Positions 1 to 15,100 of a DNA stretch of 64,000 bases are shown here, piece after piece. Every line of letters begins with the position of its first letter. Positions within the stretch are counted from its first letter, which is position 1. The notes under the pieces were generated by a model. It did not search any database, was not told the origin of the DNA, and was given only the letters and a program-made list of their open reading frames with translations. The position numbers and the translations under genes were made by a program. The stretch comes from Nectonema munidae. Lineage: Eukaryota; Nematomorpha; Nectonematoida; Nectonematidae. The stretch spans positions 186,001 to 250,000 of the forward strand of contig JAUIRK010000896.1 of NCBI GenBank assembly GCA_030549495.1, written 5' to 3'.

Positions 1-151
1 TAACTTCTGTGCAATAGGCTTTTCAGATGGATCAATTCAAATAATAGATATAAACCTTCTCACAATTGTTGTTACTTTACAAGGTCATCGTACGTCTATT
101 TCAGCGTTAAATTATGATTGTGGAGGGCTTAGATTGGTATCTGGAGGAAAA
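1..151 (+). CDS. WDR3: WDR3 exon a (first exon in window)
   Basis: The frame starts at base 2 and reads [14 protein letters not shown] then [14 protein letters not shown] and LVSGGK, one early WD40 repeat. The donor is AAA|GTAATT at 152, phase 0. The exon starts before the window. Confidence 0.9.
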
Positions 152-3100
152 GTAATTTATCTCATATTAACTCATAAATTATAACAAATCATGTTTTATT
201 CATAATTTGAACTATTGTAACTTTTTTTTGTCTATTATGTTTATATGCTTAAATAAAAAATAAAAATATTTATTACAGTAGCTGTGCTAAGGAGTAGGCT
301 TAAACCTTTTTTTTTTGCAAAAATAATAATACGTGCGAACACATAATATAAAACTTAGAGTTTATTATTCATATAATTTATTGAATATGATATTTGATTA
401 TTATTATTATATAGAGAATCAGTTATATAAAAACTCATTGAAAAGGAATATCAGGCAACAAATGCCTGAAAGGGTTAATCCGTTTGATCATAATATTATA
501 TTGAAATGACTCGGTCGAATTTATCTAATTATTTAATATTATTTGATTTTACTGGGATCAAATGGGTTAAGCATATAAATGATAATAAGAAAAAACGTAG
601 ATATTTTATATAACTATTAAATAAATAAAAATTCTCTTTTAGACTTTTCTATCATTTTAAATATAAATTCAAAATAATGTTTTTATTCTTTCATTGAGTT
701 TTTATATAACCGAAAGGAGACCATTTTTATTATTTCTTAAAATACCCGTGTCACTCTCGTCCTCAAAGAGTTTTAACTAAAGCCAATTAAGAATGTGCTT
801 TAAATGTCATAATTGCCAAACCATGGATGATTCGGAAGAATTAAGCAATGATTCCAAACTTTCTTAGATTTTTAGTTTTTAACCCTTTTGATCCTATAAA
901 GAGCATGAATTAATTTGGTAATCAATTGGGTTAATGTGGAGGTTTTAATATCTTTTTTTTCAATTCGTTAGATAAAATTTGCTCACGTCACTACTCTTTG
1001 CGTTATTTTTTTGATTCTTTTGTTGTTGAGAGGTTTAATTTTTATAATTGTTAAGTATTTATCATTTAGGATACAGAAATAATTGTATGGGATATTGTTA
1101 ATGAAAGTGGAATGTTCAAGCTTCGCGGCCACAAAAATATTATAACTCAATGCAGATTTCTTCCCTCCCCACCTTCTCACTTATCAAATGCATCTGAAAA
1201 TTCGCTTGACTTTTTGCTTTCATCTTCTAAAGATGGCACCATAAAAATTTGGGATTTAAAAACACAGCACTGTTTCAAGTCTTTACTTGAGCATGACTCT
1301 GAAGTTCTGAACTTCGTAATATTCTACAGTTTTTTGGACCAATCAGCCTCCTCCAAGTCTCCTTCTATTCGTTTGCTGTCGTCTTCTTCTGATAACTACT
1401 TTCGAATTTGGAATATTTCTTCCATGGAAGTAAAGATTTTGAGATTTTTCTTATTCTCCACATTTCATTATAACCATTTTCTAAATTTTAAAAAGTTTAA
1501 ATTGTTTTAATATGCTAATTAGAAGAAAACTAAGTTTTTGAAAATAATTGTAAGTTTAAATGATCAAAACCTACTTTACCATCTTTTTCTAAAAGCATGA
1601 AATATTAAAAAAAATCTTAAGAGAAATTATTTATGAGATTTTTTTTTGCATATTTATCAGTTATATTTAAACAGCTAAATAGATTAAATGTCAAGATGCA
1701 GGGGAAAGAAAAAAATGTTTAACCTAATAAATATTTTCGTGGATTTCTTGCAATGCTACATAATTGACAAAAGTAATTTCAACTAAAAATTTTGGCATTT
1801 TTGAAAACCTTTTCGTTGTTTTTGGCAAAAATAAAGAAAAATTTAATTAAAAAGGTTAAGAAACAAAGAATGTGATATCGAACTCATTTAGTTAAAAGAG
1901 CTAGTATCGTGAACATCCTCGCGTCAAAAGATTCTACAATACTAAATTACTTCTATGTTTTTCCACAGTCGTTCCCTATTTTTTTTATATATGCTTCTAT
2001 AAAATGAATGCAGATAAAAATAGCGTTATTGTAAAATTTTATTGGAAACTGAAAAAGGATGCATAATTTTTTCAAATACTGTTCTTTTAGTTGAATACTG
2101 AAAAGGAAACAAAATCCATTGTCCTTTCAGAAGATTACTCCCACGCAGAAGAGTTGTTTTATGATAAAGTATTAAAAATTGAGTATTTATCGAAAAAAGT
2201 GAAAAATTCCAAAACTTTGTCTCGTTGCATGAAGATCGATTCCACCAAAAAGTTCCTAGGTAAACTCTTTCTCAGCTTCTCTCTAATGCAGTAGTTATTT
2301 TTATTTTTATCTTCCATATAAAAAATTTTAGCGAAGCCTTCCTAATTGCTCGTTCAAAGAAATACATCGATCCTGTTCATTGCTTTAGAATAGAAAGATA
2401 AACCTAGTCTCTCTAATCATTTTTATCAAAGCATGCATATTGGAAACTAAAAATAACGGGAGCCAACGATATATTTAAAAAGAATAAATATTTTTTGATT
2501 TTTTAAAGAATATTTTTCGATTCTTTGATTACAGAATTTTATTTTGATTATTTGATTAATTGACATATATTATTTAAAATCGTGCAAATTGCAAAAATAT
2601 AGGTAATAACTTTTGTAACATCGTCTTCCCAAATGAGGTATATTAAATCTTACATCTAGCAAAATATGAACAGAAAGTTTAACCTTGTCCCAACGATTAT
2701 TTTTAATTTTTGAAACATCGACTCCCCGAATGGGGTATATCAAATGTTACATCTAGCAAAATATGAACAAAAAGTTGAATCTGGTCTCCAAAAATTAAAA
2801 AAGACACATGGGTCTATCAGAGGTCTGACAAGACCTCTGGGGAGACTACTTGCCAGAACTTATTATATATTTAAATGTATAAATCGTAAAATGCTAAAAA
2901 AATACTTAAAATAAAAATTTTCAAAAAATATTTCACATACATATTGAAAGCCACATTTCAAAAATTCTACCTAAAAGTTAAAAATGTACTTTTCTTTGAA
3001 AAATTTGGTCTAAATTTTTGAAAAAAATACGGACCACCTTTTGAGTGGAGCATAATGTGAAGATTTAAAGAATAATTTTTAATGAAAATGGTATCATTGG

Positions 3101-6100
3101 AAAGGTATACTCTTTGTGGTTAACATAGACTAGGTCAGAGGTGGGGAACCTTTTTGTGCATGAAGGCCACCTTACAATTCATCGTCCCTCATAATTACGG
3201 AAATTACTATTTTTTCAGTTATTTTATCCCCTCGTACAACATTTAATAATAATGATCTAATAAAAGAACTTATACAAGTTCTTTTATTAGATTATTAAAA
3301 TTAGGATTTTATTTTATACAAGTATTAATTAATAATATTCTTATAAAAAAGACAGACGTATAAACATCGAGAATATGAAGTTTTCAAATATTTCATTTAG
3401 GTAAGTAGATCCTTTTTATACAAATTAATCACTTCTTTGAGTTTGCTTCTTTCGAGAAAGCATTTTGATATCAGGCTCGAACATAGTAGTTCTTAGCTTT
3501 AATTGGTCCTCCAAATGCTCATCTGTCAATTGTGTTCTCAGCGAATTCTTTATTTGCGTCAAGTACGAGAATGTGGATTCACAACAGTATGTTGTAGAAA
3601 AGCAGGAAATCAGTCGGCGTGCGTGTTCATGAAGACAAGGATATTGTACCGCTTTTTTCCAAATTTCAATAGGATCTTCCCTGTTGTCAAACAGAGATTG
3701 ATCCGTATTCTTTAAAAGATTCATAGATATCTTCATTTTCACTCATTTTCTTCGTAAACTGGGGAATGTGTTCTTCTGAAAGTTTTGATTTTAAAAAGCT
3801 ACATCTCTGTAAAAATTTGGATCTGATAATTCACAATGTTTGTCACTTTCTTTGAAAAAGTCAATTATTTGCCTTCGTAAAGACAAAATTTTGACCAATA
3901 CTTTCCCTTGTGACAACCAGCGTACTTTTGAGTGGTAAGGCAAATCTACACTAATTACTTTGTCATCGATCATCCGCATGTTTCGAAATTGACGATGCTT
4001 CGTGGCATTTGCTCTAATATAGTTAACAATACTTATAACCTTTTGCAAAATATCATTTCAAATGACAGATTTTGCACAGATTTTGTTGATGTAAAATACA
4101 ATGAAAAGAAATCAGTTTATTTGGATCTTTGGTTTCTCAAGATGCGCAATAAATCCTTCATTCTTAATACAATACTTGTGCTGAATCTGTTAATTCATCC
4201 AAGGCTACTGAGTAATACACATTTTCCTTCTAGATTACATTTTTGAGTTGTTCTGTTTTATTACAAGCCAATTCATACTATCGATCTGTATTAGTACTTC
4301 TTTTAAGAGGCACCTCTTTACATTTGTTAACTTTATTTGGATCTACCTTACCACTTCTAAAATACATTCCTTCATGAGTTCTGCATCGGTGAATGGTTTA
4401 CCCTCTTTTCCAAGCAAATATGCAACTTTATAGTTGGCTTCTGTCGCAGCATTCCATAGATGTAACACAGAATGGAACTATTGTTTTTGCTTTTGCTTTC
4501 CATCTTTCAGTTTCTTCAGTGCTAGCTTTCGAGACTCACCCTCTAATTTGGCATATTTATTGTCTCTATGAAGAGCGTAATGTTGCTGTGCATTAAATTT
4601 CTTAACCGTTACAATTGTGGTATCACACAGCAAGCAAGACATTTTGCCGCCCCTATTCACTAAAAAATATTGCAGTCCCATTCTTCATTAAAGATCCTAT
4701 TTTCTTCTTTCAAATTCGTTGTCACTGTTACAAAAAATTATCATAAATTAAAGACAATCTATCTTGTGTCCTCATATGAATACATTGGGAGAAAACCGGT
4801 TAAGTTAAAATTCATTGGGTTTAGAGAAAAATGCTTTCAATTTCTGTGAATCACATCACTGAACACAATTAATATTCCTTTCGTCTATGTATGTGATGTA
4901 TATTATAAGTTTCAGGTGTATAATGATTTCAGACTTAAAAACTATTCAAGGTTTTTATTAAAATAATATTTATATCAAAGGCTGCACTTGATGGCCCGGA
5001 AGGCCGCAGGTTCCCCACCCCTGGGCTAGGTTATACAAATAAATATATTTTTATTTTTCCAAAATCTGCTTTTATGTGAGGTCAGTCAACTTTTATCTAG
5101 TTTCAAAAAATACCAATAATAATTAACGTGATGAGTTTATTTATATATTATTTTTTAAATATTTTATATTCACAAAGGTAGAATATGGTTTTTTACATTT
5201 TAAAATGTCATAGTTAAAGAAAGCTGTCGAAAATAAATATATATTTTTTACTTTTTATGGGTCAGTAGTATAGGTCAGTATACTGTTTTTCTAATAAATT
5301 TTAAATTATTTTTGAAGTGAAAAATGTCGAATGAAAAATTATAAAAATTTTATATCATTTCTCAAATTTATTTTTGTATCAGATCATGAAAATGCCTCTC
5401 TTGTGAATTATATAGAGTAATTGTTGTAAATAATGAAATTTTAGCCAATCAAATCCATCATTTTTGTGCAGTTCATTTGAATAGTCAAATTTTATTATAG
5501 AAATGTTCAAGCATAATGGATTCGATTCTAGCCTAAGGTGAAAACAAATAAATTGTTCAAAATTTTATTCAATCAAATCATAGAGTTTGCATAATCCTTC
5601 CTCCTGTGACAAAAATAGGCCATGACTTTTTAAATACATAATACCGATTATTTGGGTAGCTATTTTCACATAGTTTATACATTTTTTTGCAAATATGAAA
5701 TACGATGTAGTTTAATTAACCAGAAATTTTAATGCAAATTGTTTAGGCTGTCATGGAAATTCAAGAGTTTTTGAACTTTATCAATTTCTAAATACGAAAA
5801 GGATCAAAAAGAGAATGCGCAAGTCTAATAAAAAATTAAAGTTGTCATCTTTGAGTGTAGACGATGCTTGTGAAAATCCTGGGACCCTAGAAAACAATCT
5901 TCCGATTGAAGATACAAACGGCGCTCATTCATCGGATATTTGGGACTTTGATTTTGTTTCTCTCAAAAGCTTTGAATCCAAGATTAAATCATTCGATTTT
6001 CTTAGCGTTACTAAGAATGCAGGACTTTTGGTGAGTTATATAAATCTATATCTATCTAATATATATTATATGTTAAAATATACTACATGAAACTTTCACA

Positions 6101-9100
6101 TGATTTTTTTTTCAGATTTTCTTTATGATGGAAGACAACCAAATTTTGAAGTATCACTACGACCTTTCTTCAGATGAATGGTCACTTCACGATGAAATAA
6201 CTCATTCCGGGCATCGCCTTGATGTGCGCACCCTCTCTATTTCTTCTGATATGCTGTGCTATCTATCAGCAAGCGCCGAATCTGTTAAACTCTGGAATCG
6301 GTTTTTATTTTATCTTTTCGTTTTCTAATTGTAAAATATTGTGAAAAATGATCACAATTTTCAACCTGTAAACCTTCAAACCTAAACTTGAAACGTTTCA
6401 TTTAAAAAAAAATTAATAATCGTTACCATACGACAATATTCATTAATTTCTTTCTGATATTGGTTTTCAAAATTTTATCGCGTGCTTTTCTCTGAATGAA
6501 TTTTTACCTAGACCATTTTTATTTCTTGTGTGACTGGGGATCTGTTTTTCTTGAAAGTGTTAACCAAACCAAGTTAGTAAAAGCAATATTTGATTAATTT
6601 TATAGCTGTGTTCACGTATGGAAGCATTTGAACAGTATGTAACAGATTTATATGAAATTATTAATATCACAAAAATTTACTTGCAACAAAACAACGTAAC
6701 AATAAAAAATATTTTTGTACGCTTTATACTTTTTAATAATAATTCATAAAAAGATAATAGTCAATAGAACAACTATATAATATATATATTAATGTTTTTA
6801 TTTCGAACAACCCCTTTTAACTATACAAAATTGTAGGCAGAAATATTTCAAATAGTGTCTCTATGATAAATTAAAAATATTCAAGGACTATTATAATGAT
6901 TTTTGTACCAATGGTTAAAACATTTGGACAAACAATTTTCTTCGAAGGAAAACACAATGTTTATAATTTCTTAACAGTTTTATATCATAAAAAAAAACTT
7001 TTTAGGTTACTTAAATCATTCAATCTAACAAAATTTTTACTGCTCCTGATATCACTAAAATATTAATATTTAGGTTCAAAACTTTATTGAGATACGTTTT
7101 TTTAAATGTATTCTTTTTTCACTTAAGCTCTTCACTGTCATGTGTGAGAACTATGCCCTGTGAGTTTGCACTTTGCAGTTTGTTTTTGCATGGAGACAAT
7201 CATGTTGTTATTGGCACTAAAGTAAAAAATCAATTAATATAACTTTTTTAATGAATACTAAAATTAATATATATTATTTATTGTACGCTGTTTACGAATT
7301 CATGCGATTTGCTATCACCGCCCAATCAGAACGTCTGAAAGTTGCTTCCAATAAATACAACGATTCAAAGTTTTATAATTTTAAACATTTACATCACGTG
7401 AGATTACTCTGAGTGTTGAGCTTCGGTTGGGTCTTATAAACTTAAACGCTTATTTTTAGAATAGTTTCAAGTGCAAATTGGCACTAAGCTAATTCAAATT
7501 TTATGAAATAAACCAAATAACCTTATATTTAATGAAAATTTTATTTTGACTATTTAAAAAAACACATCTTCCATAACTTTTGGAACCAATCCTTGAATTT
7601 TTTCTATAGATTTATTGCAATCAACCAGACGAATAACTTTAATAGATTCAGAAATATTTTTCCCAATTCACAAATTCTGAATTCATATCTTGGTAATTCA
7701 GAAACTTTTCCCTGTTCTAAAAAAACGCATTTTTCAGCATGTTTTTGTTTCACTTCATTTTTAATAATTGCCCATATGTTTACTACAAGATTCAACATTG
7801 GACTATATCGTCCGAGTCTTAGAATTTGAAATCTTTGAACAGAGAGCGAAGGTACAATTCATCACTCACTGAAACGAGGTTCATTCAACAAAGAAGATTT
7901 TAAAATTGGATGAAAGAATATTTAAAAAACGATTATTTTTTATCATGTTCCTGCTGTGTTTGTTTTAGATAATGCTCCATCAATATTAAATCTTAATCTG
8001 TTCGAAGATTTTTAAATTTTGAGACTCGGACCGTATACTCTAATGTTGAATCCTGTAGAAAACACACGGCAAATTATTAAAAATGAAGTGAAACAAAAAC
8101 TTACTGAAAAATGCCGTTCCTTTTATAAAAATAATTTTTCTAGAACAGGAAAAAGTTTCTGAATTACCAAGATATGAATTAAAACTTCGTGAATTTGGAA
8201 AAATATTTCTCAATCTATTAAAGTTATTAGTCTGGTTCATTGCAATAAATATATATTTCTTATATTTCATTAAATATAAAGTTATTTGCTTTATTTCATT
8301 GAATTTGAATTAACTTAGTGCCAATTTTAACTTGAAAATGTATATACCTTGATCAAAATAAATTAACAAAATTTATTTTTTTTTCTTTAAATAAAGTAAA
8401 TCTTAAATTATTTTAGATATTAACAAATAAAATCTTTTAATATTCTTAGTACCAGTTTGAATTTGCTTAGTACCAATTTGAACCTGAAAGGTATAGTCTA
8501 TGGCATCATATTGCATGTTGCACTTTTTTTTTTAAAAAATGCTTCTTTGCATAAAAGCTGCTTCAAAATTTGACAGAGGTGGTATTGACTGTTCATATAT
8601 ACAACAAAAAGAGTAAATACTATATTTAGAACAACGAGTACTCATGATTTGTATAATTTATCTTAAAGTATCCGCAAAGAAATAATTGAGTTACTTTGAT
8701 AATAATCTGTGAAAAATAATATTTAAAAATGGAATATAATGAAATTTAATTGAAATAAGTTTGGACAAATTTGCTGAAAAGAGTCTACAAGGAGCAATTT
8801 CAATAATACCGAAATTATGAGATCAGAACCGAAGTTTGCAGTAATGAAAATATTTTTTAAATATATCTAAACATAATAAATCAGAAAAAAATACGTGGCT
8901 ACAAGGAAACAAAAATTTTTGTTAAACGATGTAATTAGTTTAATCTGTATATTAGAATTTTTATGTATGGATAAATTTTGTCATATGGCCGATTTTGTTC
9001 GGTGTAACTTTTCTTCTACTGCAGTTTATATTGTAGTATCTAATACTAATGAGGATAGAAGTTTGTAATTTTACAATATTTTTTTAGACTGGAAAATTGC

Positions 9101-12100
9101 AGCTGTATGAGCTGATAGTAGGGGAGTTGATTGAAAATATTGATGCTCATGATGGATCCACAACAGCATTAGCCATTTCTCAGAATAAGGTCTTTCTTTC
9201 TTTCACTTTAAAGTTCATTAGTTTTTTAGTTTTAGAAAAATTTTAGAATTTAAAAGCTATTTTACATTGTATTATATAAGAGATTGTATTTGCGTATATT
9301 ATCTCGATGAGTGTTACAAAAAGGCCAAACCAATTTTAAAATAACTTTCCAAGAAATAATATGGGGCTTTCATCACAATGATGATCTCTATAATAAGGAT
9401 TTCATTTTCACAAATGACATAATTGGGCACACAAAAAAATATATAAATCTTAGCGATGTACCGATTGCAATTTTTTGGCCGATGTATATTCCGATTACCT
9501 TATAAATTGCCGATGCCGATTATGAACCAATTACGTTACTTGAATAAATTTTACTCTTATTGACTACATGACTCTTTTCTGGTTTACCAACATCAAAAAA
9601 AAGTTTCTATTGCATGAATATAATATTTAGAAATCGCAAGTTTATTCAATGATAAGATTAAAAATAAAACACTTTGATATGTACAATTGATATTATCAAA
9701 TTATGAGGGAAGAACATAACCTTTTTTCCAGTGCCTTCTCCTTCAAAACTTAAAAAAGTAGATAAGAAGCATTGCAACAAAGTTGAAATTATAGCGAATT
9801 CCACTATTTATTATAACTTATTTTTTTTCATAGGTTATTTTCAAACTTAATTCTATATTTTAGACTAAGACACCTTTGTTTTGTTGTTTTTTAAAGCAAA
9901 ATTTAAGCATAGAAATACTAATTTATAGAAATATTAGAACAAAATGGAAGTGTCATTTTACTCTACTTCTTCGGCCCAAGAAATCAGCCAATAATAAAAA
10001 AATTACCAATGCCGATCTAATCGCTACAACACTAATAAATTTATATACTAAAACATATACCGTATCCGTACACATTAAATTAAATGGATTTACATTTAAG
10101 ATAGTGGAGTTGAGAGTATTTCAAAAGGTTTGATAAACCCGCTATTAAGCTTTTTCTCTACAGGCAATTTTTAATTGTAAAGGTATTACCCACCTCCTCC
10201 CTCCTTATTAGATAAAAAATCACAGATATCATTTTGAATTTCCAATAGATTTCATTGCTTGATTTGTATCGCAATAAGTTTTAAAAATCTCATTCGCAAG
10301 GTTACTTCATTGAAAAAGCTTTTATATATTCAGACAATATTTTTAAAGTTAAACAAACTTTTTTTGTACTCAAAAAATCTTTTTAGCAATATTTTTTTAA
10401 AATTAATATATTAAAATAAAAAATAACTTCTTTTTTATGTTTAAACTTTTGATTCATTATATCTTTCTTATTTCCTCTCACTAAGCCCAGCAGCTATTGA
10501 ATCGTATTGTATCTTTTATGTTACTAATATTTTTTAATCTCTTCGTTGCTATGCAACTTATATTTGGCAGATGGAGTAGTGGTGGGAACGTAGGGTCTCG
10601 ATCCAGATGGTCTGGGTTCGAAACCCGATCGTGACTAATCCTATCATCTGTCCAGTTATGGAAGATTATTCCTCCCTTGGATGCGAAACCGACAGCTAAA
10701 AATAAAAAATAAATAAAACTATATATGCTAACTTTATAATTAAGCTCATGCATCGTAAATGTCGATGAAACTCCTGTTTTTTGCCCTACAGGCGAACAGA
10801 ACTGTGCACCAATCATTTCATTGTGATTTGGGGTCTCTGCTTTTATGGTTCAAAGTTAAAGCCAAAATTAAAAGTTGTTTTAATTTTTTGAATCATATTT
10901 TGTCAATTAAGGGTGAAGGATAAAGATGCCATGTTGTTTGGTTTTAGAAAATTTTGAACCTCCTTTCTGAGCGCCCCGAATAACTACACAGTACCTCTAT
11001 AATCAAAACAGACGCACAAGAAGATAAACAAGACAACACTGTTTGGACATTCTTTTCATTTAAATATACTATAACATTTTATTCAAAATTCTTTTGTTCA
11101 ATTGTATGTTTGAATAAACAATTCCTTAATAATTTCTTTTCTGTGTACATGATAAAATATATTATGCCATACGAAGTTCCTTTTTTGCGATCAAACCAGT
11201 ACTGAAAAATTCGTTGTGAAGTGCTTTGGATTAATGTCCAAATTATATTCGAGTTAACCATTTACGAGATTCTGTCTATTAATTAAAGCACTGGTCAGCG
11301 TCTTTTTTCTTCTCAAGGTTTGTTTTTCTGATTTCAAGTACATTCAATCTATTTTCTTTGATCAGTTCTAGTTTTCACACTGTCTATTTTCCCATTTTTT
11401 GTATGTTTTTTTCTTATTTTTAGTTACTTTCACACAAATAACGAAGTCTTTTTCACAAAAAGGTATACGCAAATTTTGATTTTGTAATAAAGCAAATAAA
11501 AATCGACCATTACACCACTTCTTCATAAAAAACTTGGATTGTGAAGAAGTTAATCAAGTCGGCTAATAAAGAATTTCCCACTACAGAATTGATTGCAGGC
11601 ATCTTTGATATCCCCCACATTAGAAACCTAATGAATAAGGAACGGGTTGATAGAGTAATGAGTGAAACGAAGATGTGAACATTATTGAAAATGTCCTTTC
11701 TTTCATATCAATGCAAAGTTATAACATTTAGTCATTAGTAACCGTATTTTATACCTTTGATACTGAGTCATTATAAAATAAACAGCATTTTGGTTGAAAA
11801 TATTCTTTTAACAATCATGAGTGCAGTTCGGTAATTTGAACTGGTTGACCAAAAACATTAGGATTTTTGAATTCAACACAACCAGAAAAAAATTAATTTT
11901 TCAAAGAGCAGGCCTGTGTAATTTGTCGTAAGCATTTTGTATTGATGGAAAGACAAAAATCTACATGACTTTTTTAAGATTGCTATTTTTCAACTTTTTC
12001 CTATTATATTTTTTTATTTATTCACAAAATTAAAGTATATTTTATAATAATTTTTCTTTTATTTTTAGGAAATGATTGCTTCTGTTGGATCTGATAAAGA

Positions 12101-15100
12101 ATTAAAATTGTGGAAATTTCAAATAGTCACCGATCCAAGCTATTCAACTCAAAACAAAAGACTCACTTTAAATCTTCAAAGAAGTCTAACTCTTTCTGAA
12201 GAAATTTTAGACGTGAAATTTAGGTAAATTCACCTAGATATACTGCCAACATATAAAATATCAAGTATTTTGATCCATGTGTAGTTTTGACAGTAGTATG
12301 CTTTTTCCATAGATAAATCTCTTTTGCACAATATCTATTATTTTTGTCAGAAAGTACTGAAACATTTTGAACGATACCTTGCAAATTAAATGCTAATAAA
12401 ATAAGTGATTTTTTTGATGGAAAGATAAATTTTTCTTTCAATTCCTTCCACATTGTTGATCAAGTGTGTATTTTAATATTGCACCGAAGAATTCAAGATT
12501 TATCTTTATCTTATTCCAAATAAATGAAATATATTATTTCTCAAATCTCAACAAACAAAACCCGTTATTTTACGAAAAATGCTGATTCTCTAATTCCAAA
12601 GATTTTCTAGAGAAAGAGTATTTAAATCATTGGCGGATTGAGGCTCTGCTGGTCCAAAAAAAGAAACTTGAATTTAATAAGAGAACATTTCTTTGTTTCG
12701 ATGATATAAATTATTTAATTATTACCAAAGGATCCTGTCATATCAATAATAATATAGTTTCTTAGTGAGGTAAACTACTGGTTATTAGTACATACGATCG
12801 GAACTTTTGCATTATAACAAAAATTTATGATTTGATGAGAATTTTTTCAAGTCTCACTCGATTATCTATTGACAAATAGCCTAAGAGTCTTCTATACTAA
12901 ATGTACCTTTTTAATAGTGGAGACGGGGATAACAATTTTTAAATAGATAAAAAAATACATTTTTTTATGTATTTTATATGAAAAAAACTTTATTACGTTA
13001 AAAAACAATGTAATCAGTTATAAAATAATTAAGTACAATTTGGCATAGGTTGTCGCTTACTTTTGATTTTGTTTTTTGCGAAGTAAATTTTTAAATAAGT
13101 GTCAAATCTTTGGATAAAAAGTTTTTTGATTTATCACCCCATTTACGGCCAATGTTCCTATTTTGGAACATAAGTAATTTCATCTTCGTCAGCTTTTTTC
13201 AATGACTTTGAATATAAATCGTCTGCATTTTTTTTAGATATCGTCTGCTTTGCTTGTCCTTAAATGGGTTAATATCGCATTTATTTTATTCTGTGCTTTG
13301 AAAAATCACTCATTTATTGTTAGTTTCTGAAACCATAATAAAAATCAGGACAGAAGGAAAATTGTCCGACAAGTTTAGGTTGTTATTATACGACGATGCC
13401 ATCTTTTTATAATTAAAGGAAAGAAACTGAGATTGGATAGCAAAGGTGTGAAAAAAAGAGTAAAATAATATTAAATTCACTGAACAGTAATTAGTTAAAA
13501 ACGAGGGAGTTGAATTAGTATTTAGGAATGTAAAAATTTCAGAGATATCAGAAGAAGGAAGTCACTGCATTAGTAAAAAAATGAAGCTTTTCTTGTCCAT
13601 TTGCGTTTGAGAGAGAGATAATCGCACTTAACTGTATGTAACTCGTCTTTATATGGTAATCATTATTGTCTAATTATGTCTCCCCATTTTATGATATCGC
13701 TTTGAAAGGCCTAATTATATGTAGATGCGTCTACAAATTAGTCTACAATCTTTTTTAATTATACGAACGTTTGCATCATCACTCACTTAAAAGAGTATTT
13801 GAGATAAAAATAATAAAGATATATTCAATATACATAATATATTTATGTCAGTAACCTTGAGACCGAAGAATTCGAGAAATCACTGTTTCCTATAGTTATT
13901 TCATAAATTCGCTAAAATCCTTAGTCGTTTCACGAATTCTTTTGTCTCCCAATCTTACTGTATATGGCTCAATTCTATCGTTTTTGCTATAGTTCTAATA
14001 TGAAGTTTGTTTGCGTCTCTCTCTTAGACTCAACACTGAAAGTTTTCTTCCTCGACTCCTTCAAGGTAATATTTTTTACTTCTACTTATTTCTCCGTTTT
14101 TAATTCGCCATTTTCTCCCCTAGTTTTTTCTGTCTCTCTATGGCCACTCTCTTCCCGTTGTTTCTTTTGATATTTCCTCTGATTCGACTCTGATCGTGTC
14201 GGGATCTGCTGATCGTAACGTCAAAATTTGGGGCATGGACTTTGGTGACTGTCACAAAAGTCTTTTCGCTCATGATGATTCCGTTATGTCTGTTGTCTTT
14301 CTTTCAAAAACACATATGTTCTTTTCTGCTGGTAAAGATGGCAAGATTAAACAATGGGATGCTGACAACTTTCAAAGAATTACTACGATTCACGTATATT
14401 TTTGCGATTGTATATGTTTTCAAAGGGTGCCTGTGCTACTTCGTTTATAAGCGAATGTATAGTAAAATAGAATATCTTTCGCCTTCCTATCTGCTCATGT
14501 GTTAATATATGTTTAGGCTCATATCGGACCGATTTGGAGTATGGCTATTTCAGTGGATGGAAGAAGGTTACTTTCAACTTCCGCTGATAAAACAATCAAA
14601 GTTTGGCTCAAAACAGATGAAATTCTCTCTCTTCAAGCTGAAAGAGAAGATGAACGTGATGAAGAATTTGAAGAAAGAACTGTTGGTGCTCTTCAACCAT
14701 ATCAGGTTAGAAGAATAATTTTTAATTCACCCTCAAACATATTCACATATACCCTATTTTTCCCATCTTCTCATAATTCAGCATTTGAATTATATTGGGT
14801 TATATCGTATAATCCAATTTTCAATATTAAATTGTGTTTTTCAACGCCTTATTGCTAACTAAGGGTGTTCATTAATATACACTTTTCCCGAATTTAACTT
14901 TTGCATCGGGCTGGATATAATTTATTGTCTGGCCGAATACGATTAAAAAAGAATGGCAAATAATTGTAAAATATTGAACACGATTTTTATGTAGTAGATT
15001 TAAAAGTAAAATGATTTAACAAGGACTGGAAAAAGTTTGTTGACAAATGAATTATTTTTAATGTAAGCATAACTCGGTTATCAAGTTCTAAAAAGTATAG

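Larger units (their letters stand above)
152..1069 (+). other. WDR3 intron 1
   Basis: This 918-bp intron has a GT start and an AG end at 1068-1069. Apart from the two tiny TTAA-flanked elements and the inverted repeat listed separately, it is simple AT-rich sequence. The stretch around 715-760 shares the string CCCGTGTCAC and its flanks with the reverse complement of about 23275-23320 inside the piggyBac element, so it is probably another old repeat. Confidence 0.7.

Noticed and set aside
10567-10715. tRNA gene
   Set aside because: The B box is good, but there is no cloverleaf with a normal anticodon arm, and the non-tRNA body is repeated elsewhere, so it is a SINE.
11079-11261. Small minus-strand protein-coding gene
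   Set aside because: It has no recognisable motif, splice support or conservation clue. In AT-rich introns, frames of 60 codons arise by chance.
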